Notes under the pieces: generated by a model
Database searches by the model: none
The model's input: only the letters and a program-made list of their open reading frames with translations
What the model was told of the DNA's origin: nothing
Translations under genes and position numbers: made by a program
DNA from: Ilex aquifolium
Taxonomy: Eukaryota > Streptophyta > Magnoliopsida > Aquifoliales > Aquifoliaceae
Assembly (NCBI GenBank): GCA_951799425.1
Contig: OX637394.1
Location: forward strand, 14,028,001 to 14,092,000
Direction of reading: 5' to 3'
DNA length: 64,000 nt
In this document: piece after piece, positions 24,101-35,503 of the stretch
Layout of the letters: each line of letters starts with the position of its first letter
Position numbering within the stretch: position 1 is the first letter of the stretch

Positions 24101-27100
24101 CATTCGTGTTTTACTGATATGCAATGAAGATTTCTTTTGCTGTTGGCGTGCAGAAGTCTTGGGCCATTGGAATGATGAGTCCTTTGGCTATGTATTTGTG
24201 CATATGGAATGGGAGTAATTTTCTAGTTAATTTGCATCTCATTCAGTCAACCCGGATCATTATGTTCCAATGAATGACTAGATTGTCATCTTTCGGCTGA
24301 CATCCTTGTCTATTTGGAGAAATCAGTCTCATTACTTTTGAGTGGAAACGAGTCATTTGGCTGCATCTGACATTTTACTTAATTGTAAATTTATTAGATA
24401 TCTATCCTTCTTTTTTGCATTACTTAGTCTAGGCTTACCATGTGGTCCTATTTTCTTTCACTCATGCTTCTTTTATTTTTTCTATGGTCAGAATTCTTAT
24501 TCCTTAGGCCTCATTTTCTCTTTGCCTTCGTGCCATCCCTAGGCTTGCAAGATATTACTAACTCTTGATCAAGGTATTAGCTTTCTTTTTAAAACTGTTT
24601 ATTGTTTACAATGTGCTCCAGGGAGAATCCCTTTTTCGTACTTGGAGGATGTTCACATGAGGTTCATGAAAAACTATGGCAAAGTTGCTCCCTATGCACC
24701 TGCTTATGCCATGAATGATGAATTTTCTCGAGTCTTGCATCAGCAAATGGAATTTTTCTCCAGTAATCCTAGTGCAGATACACTCAACCGTGTTAGAGGC
24801 GAAGTTGGTGAGGCAAGTGTTTTCTGTTGGCTGGAACTTCTTTTTTTTTCTTTCTTTTAATTTCTTTCTGTTTTCTATGTATTGTAACTGTGTGTAAGCA
24901 TTTGAGGATGCATGCATTATATGTCTAGGAATTTTTCTAGCACAGGTCCTACCTCTTATGCTTCAATCAAACAACAGTGGTGTTTGCTATGAAAACTAGC
25001 TACCTCACACATACGATGCCTGTGCACTTGTTATGTTGTAATACCTGTGACATATCATGTCCCAACTGACTACATGTTAAAATGGGGTATTATGTGTAAT
25101 TTCTATGTTGGGAGGAGATAATGTGGGTAATGGGATGCATGACGAGTGTATCTATGGCCTGTTCCTTCATGTGAATTTGAAACCCCACATATTTACCATG
25201 CAGTAACTTGGCAGCCCAGTGCACTAGGCTTATGCCACTGTACAATCTGAGAATCATACGTAGCCTTACTGTTGTGAGAGGTGGTTTCCACGACTTGAAC
25301 CTTGATACCAAGGGCACAATGAAACAATGTATATATTGTGCACTTTGTGCAGTTAATGCCCATGGGTTCCAATATCGGCTCAAGATCTGGTTAGTGGTGT
25401 TAAAAGAGCTTGTATCCCACATCGAATGACTAGGACCATCAAGGTTGATTTATATGGTGTTCATAAAAAAAATTAGATGAACTAAAATCCAACATCAATT
25501 GCGGCAAGTGGTTCAAGTTAATTGATAAGCTCTCATCCACTCCTCCAAAAGTTAGGCCCTTTTGGAGATGGTGCTTCGACTTGGGCTTGGTCTTCTTGGA
25601 TTCTTGCGACTACAGTATGATATTGGACAAAGTATGTTCAAAATATGCATGTATCCCCTTGCATGTGTTCATTTAAAAAAAAAAGATGAATGGAAACCCT
25701 ACATTTGTTGCGACAAGAGGTTCAGGCTGATAGAAAAGCTCTCATCCACTCCTCCAAAGGTTAGACCCTTTTGGAGGTGGTACTTGGACTTGGGCTTATT
25801 AGTCTTCTTAGACTTTTGCAACTAAATTATGATATTGGGTAAAGTATGTTCAAAATATGCATGTATCCCCAATGTGTATTCTTAAAAAATATACTTAAGG
25901 GGCCACTCCTCCCATTGGCAATTGGATTTGGGTTGGATGCTCTAACATGGTATGAAAGCTAGGTATTGGGTGGTCCCTAGGTCAAGTCTCTTACCCATTT
26001 GAATTTTCCGGTATGCATAGTTGTTTGTTTGATTGTTGACCCCACGTGCGAGCCCGATTTCTACGTGAGGGAGTGTGTTAAGAGAGTTTGTATCTCACAT
26101 TGAATGTAGGACCACCAAGGTTAGTTTATATACTTGAGGGACCATTCCACTCATTACCAATTAGGTTTTGGTTGGATGCTCTAACAAATAGAACCATACA
26201 ACGTACCTGGTTGTAGGAAATGTTGAATGTGAGAAAGACTGTTGGTGGATACCGACTGGTATCCTGAAACAGTTTTGTGATCCCACAAATGATTTAAAAT
26301 GTTTATCATCTTACAGGACTCACTATCAGTTTCTATACAATAAGATGATTAGGTTATGAATTAGTATGGAAATATCAAAATTACATAACAAAGTTACGTA
26401 GATGGTGTGAGAGATTTTGTAACGGAGAGGAGGAATTGATGCAAGGGGAAGCAATTGTTGGAGTTGAAAACTGTCTCAAAGTAGAAGAAAACAGTATATA
26501 TATATGTGATTGAGGTTGGTGGATATGTATGTTACGCATATTCAGAACCAGGCCTCACACCAACTGGCCAAATGAGAGTACAATACCCAAAAAGATGAGA
26601 AATGATCACAAATATGTATCACCATACCCACTCACATACCAAAACTGTTAGCAACATCAAACGTGAGGTCTTCCTTTAGTAGGATGGAATAGTGGAAAAA
26701 AATATGGCATTTTATGCCTTTCTTAGGGGATTATGATAGTGAATAGTGGTGGGAAATTTGAATTTTGAGTGGCAGTTACCTTCCACTAGAGAGCCGCTTC
26801 TGTATGGATGTTCATACTTGTTATACAACTGTATAATTCCTTGATATTTTCTGCATAAAGTAATTATTGGAATCGATTTACATATTCGATTCATTTCAAA
26901 CATGTATAGAATACACCTTTTCCTTTTGTCCATGATTGACCTAATTTGGAGTCTGAGGTGTCACCCATTAGTATAGAGTAGGGGTGCAACTCGGGCGGGT
27001 TGGACGGGTTGAGAGGTCAACTATAGCCCAACCCTAGGTATATAATCTTCAACTCTAACCCTAACTCAACCCGAGGTATTCAACCAGAGTACTGCCCGAG

Positions 27101-30100
27101 TTTAATTTGGGCGGGCTCGGGTTGAATTCGGGTTACTTAATCCGGGCTGATTTCGAGTTAAAAATCGAGTTGAGCTTGAGTTACTTAATTCAGGTTGATT
27201 TTTTGAAGTGTAGATTTGATTTTTTCAAGTGATCTGAAATGAAGGGCGAGGCGCAGATGAAAAGAGAATGAGGAGTGACGAGTGAGAAAGGGAGGCTGAG
27301 AGTCTTAGACAAGTGACGATTGAGAGAGAGAGGCTAAGAGAGGGAAGAATGACGAGTGGGAGGGATCTAAGAGTGATGGAGGCACATGGGTGAAAACGTG
27401 AAGTGAAGTAAAAGTCTGGACTCTAAAGAGTTAAGATAAATATTAACCCTAGTTAAATATATTTATATATTTATGTATATTCGGGTTCAATCCGATTTTA
27501 ATATTCGAGTTGAACCCTATAATTCGAGGAGGCTTGCCCAAATTCAATTCTGATTGGGATTTTTTTGTCCAGACCCAACCCAAGTATTAAAAATTCTAAT
27601 CCAAGCTTTATTTTTTCCGGGTTTGGCTCGGGTTGGCCCGCCAAGTTGCACCCTTAGTATAGAGGTAAAAGTAAGAATTTGTGGTAGAACATAGAAATAT
27701 TTCCAAATGCTTCCAGAATAAAAAGGAATTAAGAGAAAATGAGTTTAAAGCATAGTTATCAGAACCAGACCGGACATCGAATCAGCAAAGGGATCGAGTT
27801 AGTGGTTCACTAGTTCAACCGTTGGGTTAATTGGTTGGACCAGTTGTATAATAAAAAAAAATAATAAATATTATTAATTATGATGAATATATTAAAAATT
27901 TTGAATAGGTACATAAAAAAATATTTTTATGCTATAATGGATCAAATAAGAAATTAAGAACACAAAAAAAAATCACAAATCACGTCTTTTCTTAGACAAT
28001 TTATAAAATCTAATAGAATATAAACAATTCACACATAGCAGCCTCCCCGTGAAATCATGAAACCACCTCCTCATGAAACCGATCACTACAGGACATGGAA
28101 GACTGGAACACAGGAATAGTGAAGACAGGATGAAATCGATCAGCCTCCTCATTGCGACTCCCCAAAGAGAGAGAAGACTCAAGAGGAGAGGATAGATCGA
28201 GATTTCAGTGGGTATTGAGATCGAATGAGCTGTAGAAAGAGAGGAAGAAATGGAGTGGAGAAGAAAGAAGGAGACCGATTGGATTTAAGGCAAAATTAGG
28301 GATTTTGGGATGTTCTATAAAAATGGCAGTGGAACCGGCCGGTTTGACAGTTTTACTCCGGTTTAATTGCTTAAGCGGTCCAATTCAAGAACCAGATTGA
28401 CTGAGGTCCCGGTTCATGGTCCAACCGGTCGAGCCAGCCGATCCGGTCCGGTTCTGATAACACTGGTTTAAAGATTGTCACAAACAGTCAACTGCAACAT
28501 AAACATTGACTTCTCAGTTAGAATCAATCTGTTGAATTAGGAACTTAGATGTTAATCAGTCACTACGTATAGTTCATTTATTTGTTGCTGAATCTGTCAC
28601 AATTTTCTATCCTCGTACCATTATTTAGGATTTATCTTGTTGGATATTTGAGTTTTCAATAATTAAGAGTTTTTGAAAGCAATCATTAATGTGCACTTTC
28701 TCTTTGAGGATGTTCTTTATTCTATTATTTAACTAGTCATAACCCGTGCCTGTAGGCACGATAGAGCATAAAATTCGAGCCTCAAAAAATCGATATCACT
28801 ATATTAAATAATAATTTTTCTTTCTTTCATTTCTTTGAATATATCATTCAAAATTTATTTTTACCCATTATTTTCTTAAAAATATTGACAAAATTTTCTC
28901 AAAATACGTAATTCGATAAAATTTTCTCAACATATGTATACTATATCGTGTATGAATAATATCTGAAATAAAAATTATGTTAAATTAGAAATTAATCAAA
29001 TATTAAATGATTGAACATGTGATAGGAATGGGGTGATGTGATGATTTTGGGGGAGAAAATATATAAGAGATAAAATTTAACTTCTTATGTGTTTTATTAT
29101 ATAGATTTATATGGTCGTCATGGCTGTTGTAATTTCTTTAAACACACACGTCATCATTTGCACAGATTTTTTGTTAGTTTCGTGGTTTTTTTTAAATTTA
29201 GGATATGACAGTCATGTATGTGTATTCTCGCTTAGTATGGTTGTCAGAATGTACTTTTAGACATGTTTACTACTGTTCTGGCTAGTTCTTCTAATCATCT
29301 GTAATCTGTTGACCTGTATCTTAAATAAAATCTCTGCATATTTGCTATACAGTTTACTGTTTACTTTCCGGAATATGGAGAGATCAGGATTATTTACTTT
29401 TTATCCTCATCAATACGTTTTATACCTGATTTGTGCTGTCTTTTGTTCCTCTTATCTATGGTTATGTGCTCACAACTCCTTGAATATGATATTCAGATAC
29501 GCACCATCATGGTGGATAACATTGAGAAGATATTGGAGAGAGGTGATCGGATTGAGCTTCTTGTTGACAAAACTGCAACAATGCAAGATAGTGCATTTCA
29601 CTTTAAGAAACAGTCTAAGCGCCTTCGCCGAGCCATTTGGATGAAAAATGCAAAGCTCTTGTAAGTACTTTATCTGCTGCAATTAGTTTATTGACGTCTA
29701 TGAACACTGAAGTTATACTTTCTTCAATAGCTCAGACTTTTAGATGAGTTGGATGTCTTTAAGTTTATATCATAGTTTTGGGTCCCTGAGATTCCGGTGT
29801 CAACCTTCAGGGTCAATGCATAGTACCTCCCATTGTGTTTGCCCATAAAAATGTACCAATTTCATGTTCATGCTTGATCCACTTGGTTGTCTGTGTTCTC
29901 CATGTGTGAGTTGAGGTCAGACATGAATATGATGTTGAGAGCTTGATAAAAATTGTTGAGGCCCTTCTCTTCAACTTAAGGTTTTGAAGTAATAGGTAAT
30001 GTGACATGGTAGGAGAGCTCGGCTATAAGAGGTTTTGGACAACTCTCTCTATATCATTCATTTCGTAATCGATTCCCCCATTATGCATGCCAACAGTGTA

Positions 30101-31482
30101 TCGTTGATCCTGTTTGTGGGTGTTCTATCTACCTCTCCATGTGTGTGAGCTCCGCTCCACTCGCACTTGCAGGGGAAATATAACTACCCAGCCCAAACTA
30201 GTATATGAAACATGTCTAGGAGTGTACAAAAAGTGTAAATATCCACAATACGAACGTGTTCACCACAGGCACAACTCCTCCCATGATTGTTGTGCTACTT
30301 ACATATTACCTAATAACAAATACCAATGGATTATAGTCTACCCAATTCTAACGGTATTGCCTAATCTGTAGTGGAAGAAATTGGTTGGTCCTTGTTCTTG
30401 ATTGCATTAGACTTCACACCTTCCCAAGATAGAGAGAGAGACAGAGAGACAGAGAGCACTTGGTTAGCAGTATAATAGCTTGTAAAATTGGTTTGTTTAG
30501 GCGTGAAGAAAATATCATGGGCTTAAAATCTTGTCAGGGATTTGAGCTTTAGTCACCTTGTTGTCCTTGAAATTCTTCACTGCACGAAATGTATTTGGCA
30601 TTCTTACCTACCATCGATATAGTGCACCATGGAGAAGTTTTTTGCTTTCAGCAAGTAATACCACAGGTAGTATGCACCTTCAAGAAGCTATACTTGTTCA
30701 GTATGTGATATAATAGGATTAGATGGAATTTAGTAGACATGGAATGCAATTTGAGTTAGAATGACCGGTTTGTGCTTTAGAATCAACAGGTTCAATAGGA
30801 ATCAGAGTTAGACACCTTGAAGATTTGGGGCAAAATCCTAGGCAGAAGTTGGGTTTGGAGCTTGGATTTTGAAGTCTCAGTCTAGTGCAAGTCGCATGTA
30901 TGCAACTAAATTTCTAATCTTCTGAATTATGCTTCAGTGTTCCATTCAGCATTCAGTCCTATTTTTTCCGTCCATTTGCCGCTTTGAATTTGTTGGTTTG
31001 GGTGCTGGATATGGGGATCTTGGTTGTAACTCTGGAGGATTTAGGTCATTTATAGCGATGAACTGATTCAATCATACCTTTTAAGTGCAATCACCTATCA
31101 CGTCAGTGTTCTGTCTGCTGCCATTTGCTGATTGCTCTTTGGGTCTGCTCTACCTTGTAAATAAGGACTATCAACTTGTGACTGCCACAATTGTTATATA
31201 TTCTATCATAACTGTTGTAAAATGAAGAATTTGTTTGTTCATATGATTAAAAGTCACAAGCAATAATCTGACCAAAAAACTGTCAGTAGCAGTGGAACCA
31301 CTCCTCTATTCAATATTTAAAGTTAACTTTCTGCTGCCTGGAGGCTTTTCTAATTTCACGCGCAGATGGTTGATAGTTTTACTCATGACAGGGCCATGTT
31401 GACTTGCTTGATTGTTCTGTTGCTGTACATAATAATAGCGACTGCTTGTGGAGGCATCACTCTACCTTCCTGCCGATCATGA
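21161..31482 (+). CDS. VAMP714: VAMP714-like longin R-SNARE
   Basis: This is a vesicle-associated membrane protein of the VAMP71 group, which drives fusion in the secretory/vacuolar pathway. Exons 21161-21377, 24622-24812, 29497-29660 and 31392-31482 total 663 nt and give 220 residues, against about 221 in Arabidopsis. The longin domain starts MAILYAVVARGTTVLAEF. The SNARE motif runs from about residue 137 and includes ILERGDRIELLVDKT, with Arg151 as the zero-layer arginine, followed by RRAIWMKN. A C-terminal anchor (CLIVLLLYIIIATACGG) leaves a short lumenal tail ending SCRS. All residues join in frame. Intron 2 starts GCAAGT instead of GT. Intron 1 (3.2 kb) and intron 2 (4.7 kb) are swollen by repeats listed separately. 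Intact by sequence. Confidence 0.95.
23254..23703 (-). repeat. Tandem duplication of a 224-bp unit with a tRNA-like promoter box
   Basis: Two direct copies (about 23254-23477 and 23478-23703) share CTTTAATCTAACTTTATGAT, AGGTGGTT, ACGTAGTTTAGTA and TATAGATTCAGTATAGACC. Each ends with a minus-strand GTGGGTTCAAATC, which resembles an RNA polymerase III box B, so the unit may be an old SINE. It lies in VAMP714 intron 1. Confidence 0.65.
25398..26186 (+). mobile_element. TRIM-like miniature LTR retrotransposon
   Basis: The right terminal repeat (26076-26186, 111 bp) begins TGTTAAGAGAG and ends GATGCTCTAACA. The left repeat has the same start (TGTTAAAAGAG at 25398) and the same end (GATGCTCTAACA to 25947) but is interrupted by about 430 bp of other sequence. 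Directly after the left repeat is TGGTATGAAAGCTAGG, close to the initiator-methionine-tRNA primer-binding site (TGGTATCAGAGC). GTGAGGGAG before the right repeat can serve as a polypurine tract. The internal part is only 128 bp, so it fits the TRIM class. Flanking 5-mers (AGTGG, AATAG) match poorly. Confidence 0.65.
25490..25871 (+). repeat. Diverged direct repeat (about 180 bp, offset 209) inside the TRIM left LTR
   Basis: Two copies contain CTCTCATCCACTCCTCCAAA, TTTTGGAG, GGACTTGGGCTT-type sequence and AAAGTATGTTCAAAATATGC. They split the TRIM left terminal repeat, so they arrived after it or arose within it. Confidence 0.7.
26979..27656. mobile_element. hAT-type MITE with perfect 8-bp target duplication (678 bp)
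   Basis: Ends are TAGGGGTGCAACTCGG and, inverted, CCAAGTTGCACCCTTA. GTATAGAG flanks both sides (26971-26978 and 27657-27664). The interior repeats CGGGTTGG/AACCC words, with a purine-rich GAGAGG middle part. It lies in VAMP714 intron 2. Confidence 0.87.
27751..28465. mobile_element. hAT-like element with perfect 8-bp target duplication (715 bp)
   Basis: Ends are CATAGTTATCAGAACC and, inverted, GGTTCTGATAACACTG. The duplication GTTTAAAG is at 27743-27750 and 28466-28473. Subterminal CCGGTCCGGTT-type words are inverted at the two sides. It lies in VAMP714 intron 2, 87 bp from the previous hAT element's duplication. No transposase. Confidence 0.85.
28733..29105 (-). mobile_element. Short non-autonomous Helitron (373 bp), second family
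   Basis: On the minus strand the element starts TCTATATAATAAAACAC at 29105, preceded by A, and ends with the hairpin CGTGCC-TACA-GGCACG followed by GGTTATGACTAG and T. It fits A|TC...CTAG|T exactly. The hairpin differs from that of the other Helitrons here, so it is a separate family. It is in VAMP714 intron 2, 368 bp before the region of exon 3. Confidence 0.75.
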
Positions 31483-32960
31483 GTTTTCTGCCAAGATATG
31501 CGACAGATGAGACACCAATGGTTTATCTTGCATTATATCTTTCTGCCTCGTGGTTCAGAATCTTCAGATATTTGAGGTGTCTTCAGAAAAATATTTATAC
31601 CTTCGTTGAAGGTTCCAAAAATAACATAGTTGATTATTGTTGTTGTGGTTACTGTGAGTATTTATTGTGGAAAGTGTGATAAGTATCAAGTATTTATCTT
31701 TTTCTTCTTGTATTTTGTAAATGCTGGGATTTTTCTGTAGATTGTATTTGGCATTCAAGCTTACACTGTTTGGATAGAATGATTGGATGTGAAAAGAAAA
31801 GAAAAATGGGAGGCAAGAGGAGCTATGTTATTCACTTGTTCTATCGGCTCTTCATATGAATTCTCTACATCGGGGAGACGACGAGGTTTTATTTTTATTT
31901 TTCTCATAAAACTCTCAAAGAAAGGAATGAGGTTTTCACTCACTCTCTTTTCTATTCTTTGTCTCTTCTTTCCTTGAAACGCCCCCCCCCCCCCCCCCCC
32001 CTTTTTTTTTTCTTTCTTCTCTTGGATCTTTTGTCTCTTCTCATGGATCTTCTATCAACCAAGTCTATGATAGCAATTGATGCACGACGTCTCTCTCTCG
32101 TTCTCTGATCTTCACCCTCACCCAATTCACTCAAGCTATTGCCCTCGATTGTGTTTCTGTTTTTTTTCCCCCCTACTAATAGCAGGTAGAGGGTATTTGG
32201 GATTTCTGTTTTACTTAAAACTGAAAGGAGTAATCTGTCATCAATTGAGTAAGTCAAGGGGGGTGACCATACTTATCCAAACCATAGAGGCCAAGTTGCT
32301 AATACTAAACATCTTAGGGGGTTTGGTATGTTACCACACCCACACCAGAAAAAGCAAGGAGTTAAAGTGCGCCCCACTCAACCTTGTGCGTTCCTTGGTC
32401 CACTAAGTGGCCTATGATGTAATATGAATTGAGATAGATTGATACCCAAAAAGAAAAAGTAATATGAATTGAGATTCTTTCTATTACATTTTTTTTTAAT
32501 TTTATTCAATGATAAATTATTCACCGGGTGACAGTCATATTTGTAAATGATGGTTCTTGTGTATATTAATGATTGATGATTTACTAATGAATAAAATTGT
32601 AATTGAGAGAATTTAGATCCAATAATATAACTAAATAGTGGGATCCCTCAGTGGGACCCAAATCCACATTTAAGTGAACTGAGTCAACACCTCGTCTTCT
32701 TACTTGGACGGCCAGAGCACTGAGAAGATCAACTCACTAACGAGGATTACTCTTTTCTAACTTATGGTAGGGCCCACCAAAGTTGTTGTAGATTTTGGCA
32801 TGTACCGTGTGCAACAGCAATATAGTATGCTTTCCCATTTTGCTGTTTTCCGTTTTAAATTTGCGCCAAAACAGAAAGAGCATCGTTTTCTTCGAACTGC
32901 TTTCTGATTCCTTTTGTCCATTTCTCCCACCTCCCTCCTTCATACTTACACATAACATCT
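31483..32960. other. VAMP714 3' flank and intergenic DNA
   Basis: No gene recognised. It contains a 20-nt C-run followed by T-rich sequence (31982-32020) and an AT-rich tract near 32490-32630. Short open frames here show no family features. Confidence 0.55.
31982..32001. repeat. Poly-C homopolymer
   Basis: About 20 C residues followed by a T-run and CTT-rich sequence. The length is uncertain in any assembly. Confidence 0.85.
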
Positions 32961-33000
32961 ATCTCTCTCTCTCTCTAAATATATATATATAAATACATAT
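32961..33000 (+). promoter_or_regulatory. CT microsatellite and TATA-rich core promoter of the cyclase
   Basis: A (CT)n tract at about 32961-32976 is followed by ATATATATATATAAATA (about 32980-32995). The TATAAATA is roughly 55-60 bp before the ATG at 33049, so the leader would be short. CT-rich tracts next to TATA boxes are common in plant core promoters. Confidence 0.5.
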
Positions 33001-33048
33001 ATATCTACCAGAAAACACTAGCCATTCCCAACTCAGTTCCTTTCTGTT

Positions 33049-34533
33049 ATGGGTACTCTCCAAAGGCCTACTCCACCTCTTATACTTTCCACCACTCAGA
33101 GGTCTTATTCACCACTTTCCTCTCCTTTATTCCTTCCAAAAACTCAATCCTCTCCAAGAACACTTCATCACAAAATCCAAAGCAACAAATTTGGTAGCTT
33201 TCTTGATCTAGAACCCACATCAAAACCAGAGTCTTTAAATCTTGATGTCTCCTGGCTAAACCCCTCCGATCGGTCTCGCTTAGATCTGATCATAATCGGT
33301 GCCGGCCCGGCTGGTCTCCGTCTTGCCGAACAAGTTTCTCGTTATGGAATTCGGGTATGTTGCGTTGACCCTTCGCCACTCTCCATGTGGCCTAACAACT
33401 ATGGAGCCTGGGTTGATGAGTTTGAGAGCTTGGGGCTTGAGGATTGTTTTGACAGAACATGGCCTATGGCTTCTGTTCATATCAATGATCATAAGACCAA
33501 GTATTTGGACCGTGCCTATGGTAGAGTCGGTAGGAAGGAGCTAAAGATTAAGCTCTTGGAGGGTTGTGTTTCAAATGGTGTCAAATTCCATAAGGCCAAG
33601 GTCTGGAAAGTTGATCATCAAGAGTTTGTATCTTCAATCATTTGTGATGATGGAAATGAACTGAAGGCAAGTTTGATTGTGGATGCTAGTGGATTCACAA
33701 GCAGTTTTATCGAATATGATAAACCTAGAAACCATGGATATCAGATTGGTCATGGAATTTTGGCTGAAGTGGAGAGTCACCCCTTTGATTTGGACAAGAT
33801 GGTTCTTATGGATTGGAGAGATACCCATCTGGGGAATGAGCCATATTTGCGCGATAGTAATTCAAAAACTCCCACTTTTCTGTATGCAATGCCATTTGAT
33901 TCGAACCTGGTGTTCCTAGAAGAGACTTCTCTGGTTAGCAGGCCGGTTTTATCGTATAGGGAGATCAAGGAGAGGATGGTGGCAAGGTTGAGGCATTTGG
34001 GAATCAGGGTGAAGAGTGTAATTGAGAAAGAGAAGTGTCTGATTCCCATGGGAGGACCTCTTCCTCTGATACCACAAAACGTAATGGCAATAGGTGGGAA
34101 TTCCGGGATAGTTCATCCCTCGACAGGGTACATGGTGGCTCGGACTCTGGCTCTAGCTCCGGTGCTTGCTGATTCCATCGCGGAGTGCCTAGGTTCAACA
34201 CGAATGATCAGAGGAAAGCCACTGCATAATAGAGTGTGGAATGGGTTGTGGCCTATTGAGAGGAAGTGTGTAAGGGAGTTTTACTCTTTTGGGATGGAGA
34301 CTTTGTTAAAGCTTGATTTGAATGGGACTCGGAGATTCTTTGATGCTTTCTTTGATTTGGATCCTTATTACTGGCAAGGGTTTCTCTCTTCAAGGTTGTC
34401 TCTTGGAGAGCTTGCTATGCTGAGTTTGTCTTTGTTTGGGCATGCCTCCAATTCATCAAGGTTGGATATTGTTACGAAGTGTCCTGTTCCATTAGTTAAA
34501 ATGGTGGGCAATCTAGCACTTGAAACCATTTAA
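33049..34533 (+). CDS. CYC-B: Chromoplast-type lycopene beta-cyclase (CYC-B / CCS / NSY clade)
   Basis: This is a plastid carotenoid enzyme of the lycopene cyclase family, which closes beta-rings on lycopene. Close relatives include pepper capsanthin-capsorubin synthase. It is one uninterrupted exon of 494 residues, close to the roughly 498 of the pepper enzyme. Residues 1 to about 50 form a Ser/Thr/Pro-rich plastid transit peptide, followed by SFLDLEPTSKPESLNLDVSW. A dinucleotide-binding fold is at about 79-100 (DLIIIGAGPAGLRLAEQVS). Later come DPSPLSMWPNNYGAW, MDWRDTHLGNEPYLR, the FLEET motif at 289-293, and GGNSGIVHPSTGYMVARTLA. All family motifs are intact, so it should be active. Sequence alone does not separate lycopene cyclase, neoxanthin synthase and kappa-cyclase activities. 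The single-exon form is normal for this clade. Confidence 0.94.
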   Translation: MGTLQRPTPPLILSTTQRSYSPLSSPLFLPKTQSSPRTLHHKIQSNKFGSFLDLEPTSKPESLNLDVSWLNPSDRSRLDLIIIGAGPAGLRLAEQVSRYGIRVCCVDPSPLSMWPNNYGAWVDEFESLGLEDCFDRTWPMASVHINDHKTKYLDRAYGRVGRKELKIKLLEGCVSNGVKFHKAKVWKVDHQEFVSSIICDDGNELKASLIVDASGFTSSFIEYDKPRNHGYQIGHGILAEVESHPFDLDKMVLMDWRDTHLGNEPYLRDSNSKTPTFLYAMPFDSNLVFLEETSLVSRPVLSYREIKERMVARLRHLGIRVKSVIEKEKCLIPMGGPLPLIPQNVMAIGGNSGIVHPSTGYMVARTLALAPVLADSIAECLGSTRMIRGKPLHNRVWNGLWPIERKCVREFYSFGMETLLKLDLNGTRRFFDAFFDLDPYYWQGFLSSRLSLGELAMLSLSLFGHASNSSRLDIVTKCPVPLVKMVGNLALETI

Positions 34534-35494
34534 TTATTGGAGATTGCAGTATTTCTTGATCTGGGGCTCTATGAAAGGGGAAGGGGGGGGGGAGGGGGGG
34601 GGGGGGGGGGGGGAGATTGTGTTTTATGAATCTTCAGCATTGTGTTTGAGAGAAATTTGCATATCTTGCAAAATTTCCTCAAACCTTTTATGATCATAGC
34701 ATACGGCTGATCAACATGCATATTAAGCAGGATGATAAATATGTTATGCGGTTGTTAAGTTTTTAAGGGTGAGTTTTTATTCTTTTTTTTTCTTCTCTCT
34801 TTTTCTGTTTAATTGCTGTGGTTCGAGTGCAAGGAATATGGATGAGCCTTCCGAGTTTTTGTATACTCAAGCTCGGCTGGACATGATTGTTATAATCTCG
34901 AGTTCAATCTTCTCATTCTTCGGTGTGTGATGTTGAATGGAAGAATCATGTAGGTTTTGGCCTTGGAACCTTAAGGATCTAAGATTGTTCTTGGCTCTCT
35001 ACATCTTTAAGAGGCAATTTTGGAGTGCTTTAGAGAGTTACCCTAGTTAGGAGAGACGTGCTCTATTTATATCCTCGGAATTTGAGTGGGTATCAAGAAA
35101 ATCTAAATTCGCGAATGACCACTCAAGTCGTCAGAGGGCGACTGTTACTGGAATGAAAAATGGAATCAAACTAATCAAGCGGAGTAGGGACCGCTTGAAT
35201 TGTCTGTAAACCGCTCAAGTGACTAGGAGGGCGGTCTCCACTACCTATTTCTCAGCCTTCTCCGAGCCTAGATTCTTATTCAAGCTTAGTTCGATTTGTA
35301 AGTCATATTCTTAGGTGTGGTTTGCCTAGTTTTTATATGACAATAGATTTGAGTATATGTCATCTAAATCTTAAATTTAGGCTGGCACATTGCTCTGGTT
35401 GGAGTCTTGAAAAACAATTCCAATGAGACTTTACACAACCTCTTGAGTGATATGGTTGTCCTTTTTTCTGGGGGATAAATCCTGTCTATTTACT
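34534..35494. other. Cyclase 3' flank, intergenic
   Basis: It begins with 3' UTR sequence carrying a G-run (34577-34613). No gene recognised further on. Confidence 0.5.
34577..34613. repeat. Poly-G tract
   Basis: A near-pure G run of about 37 nt with two interrupting A pairs or singles. If transcribed in the cyclase 3' UTR it could form a G-quadruplex. Length is uncertain. Confidence 0.85.
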
Positions 35495-35503
35495 TTATTT
35501 TTA

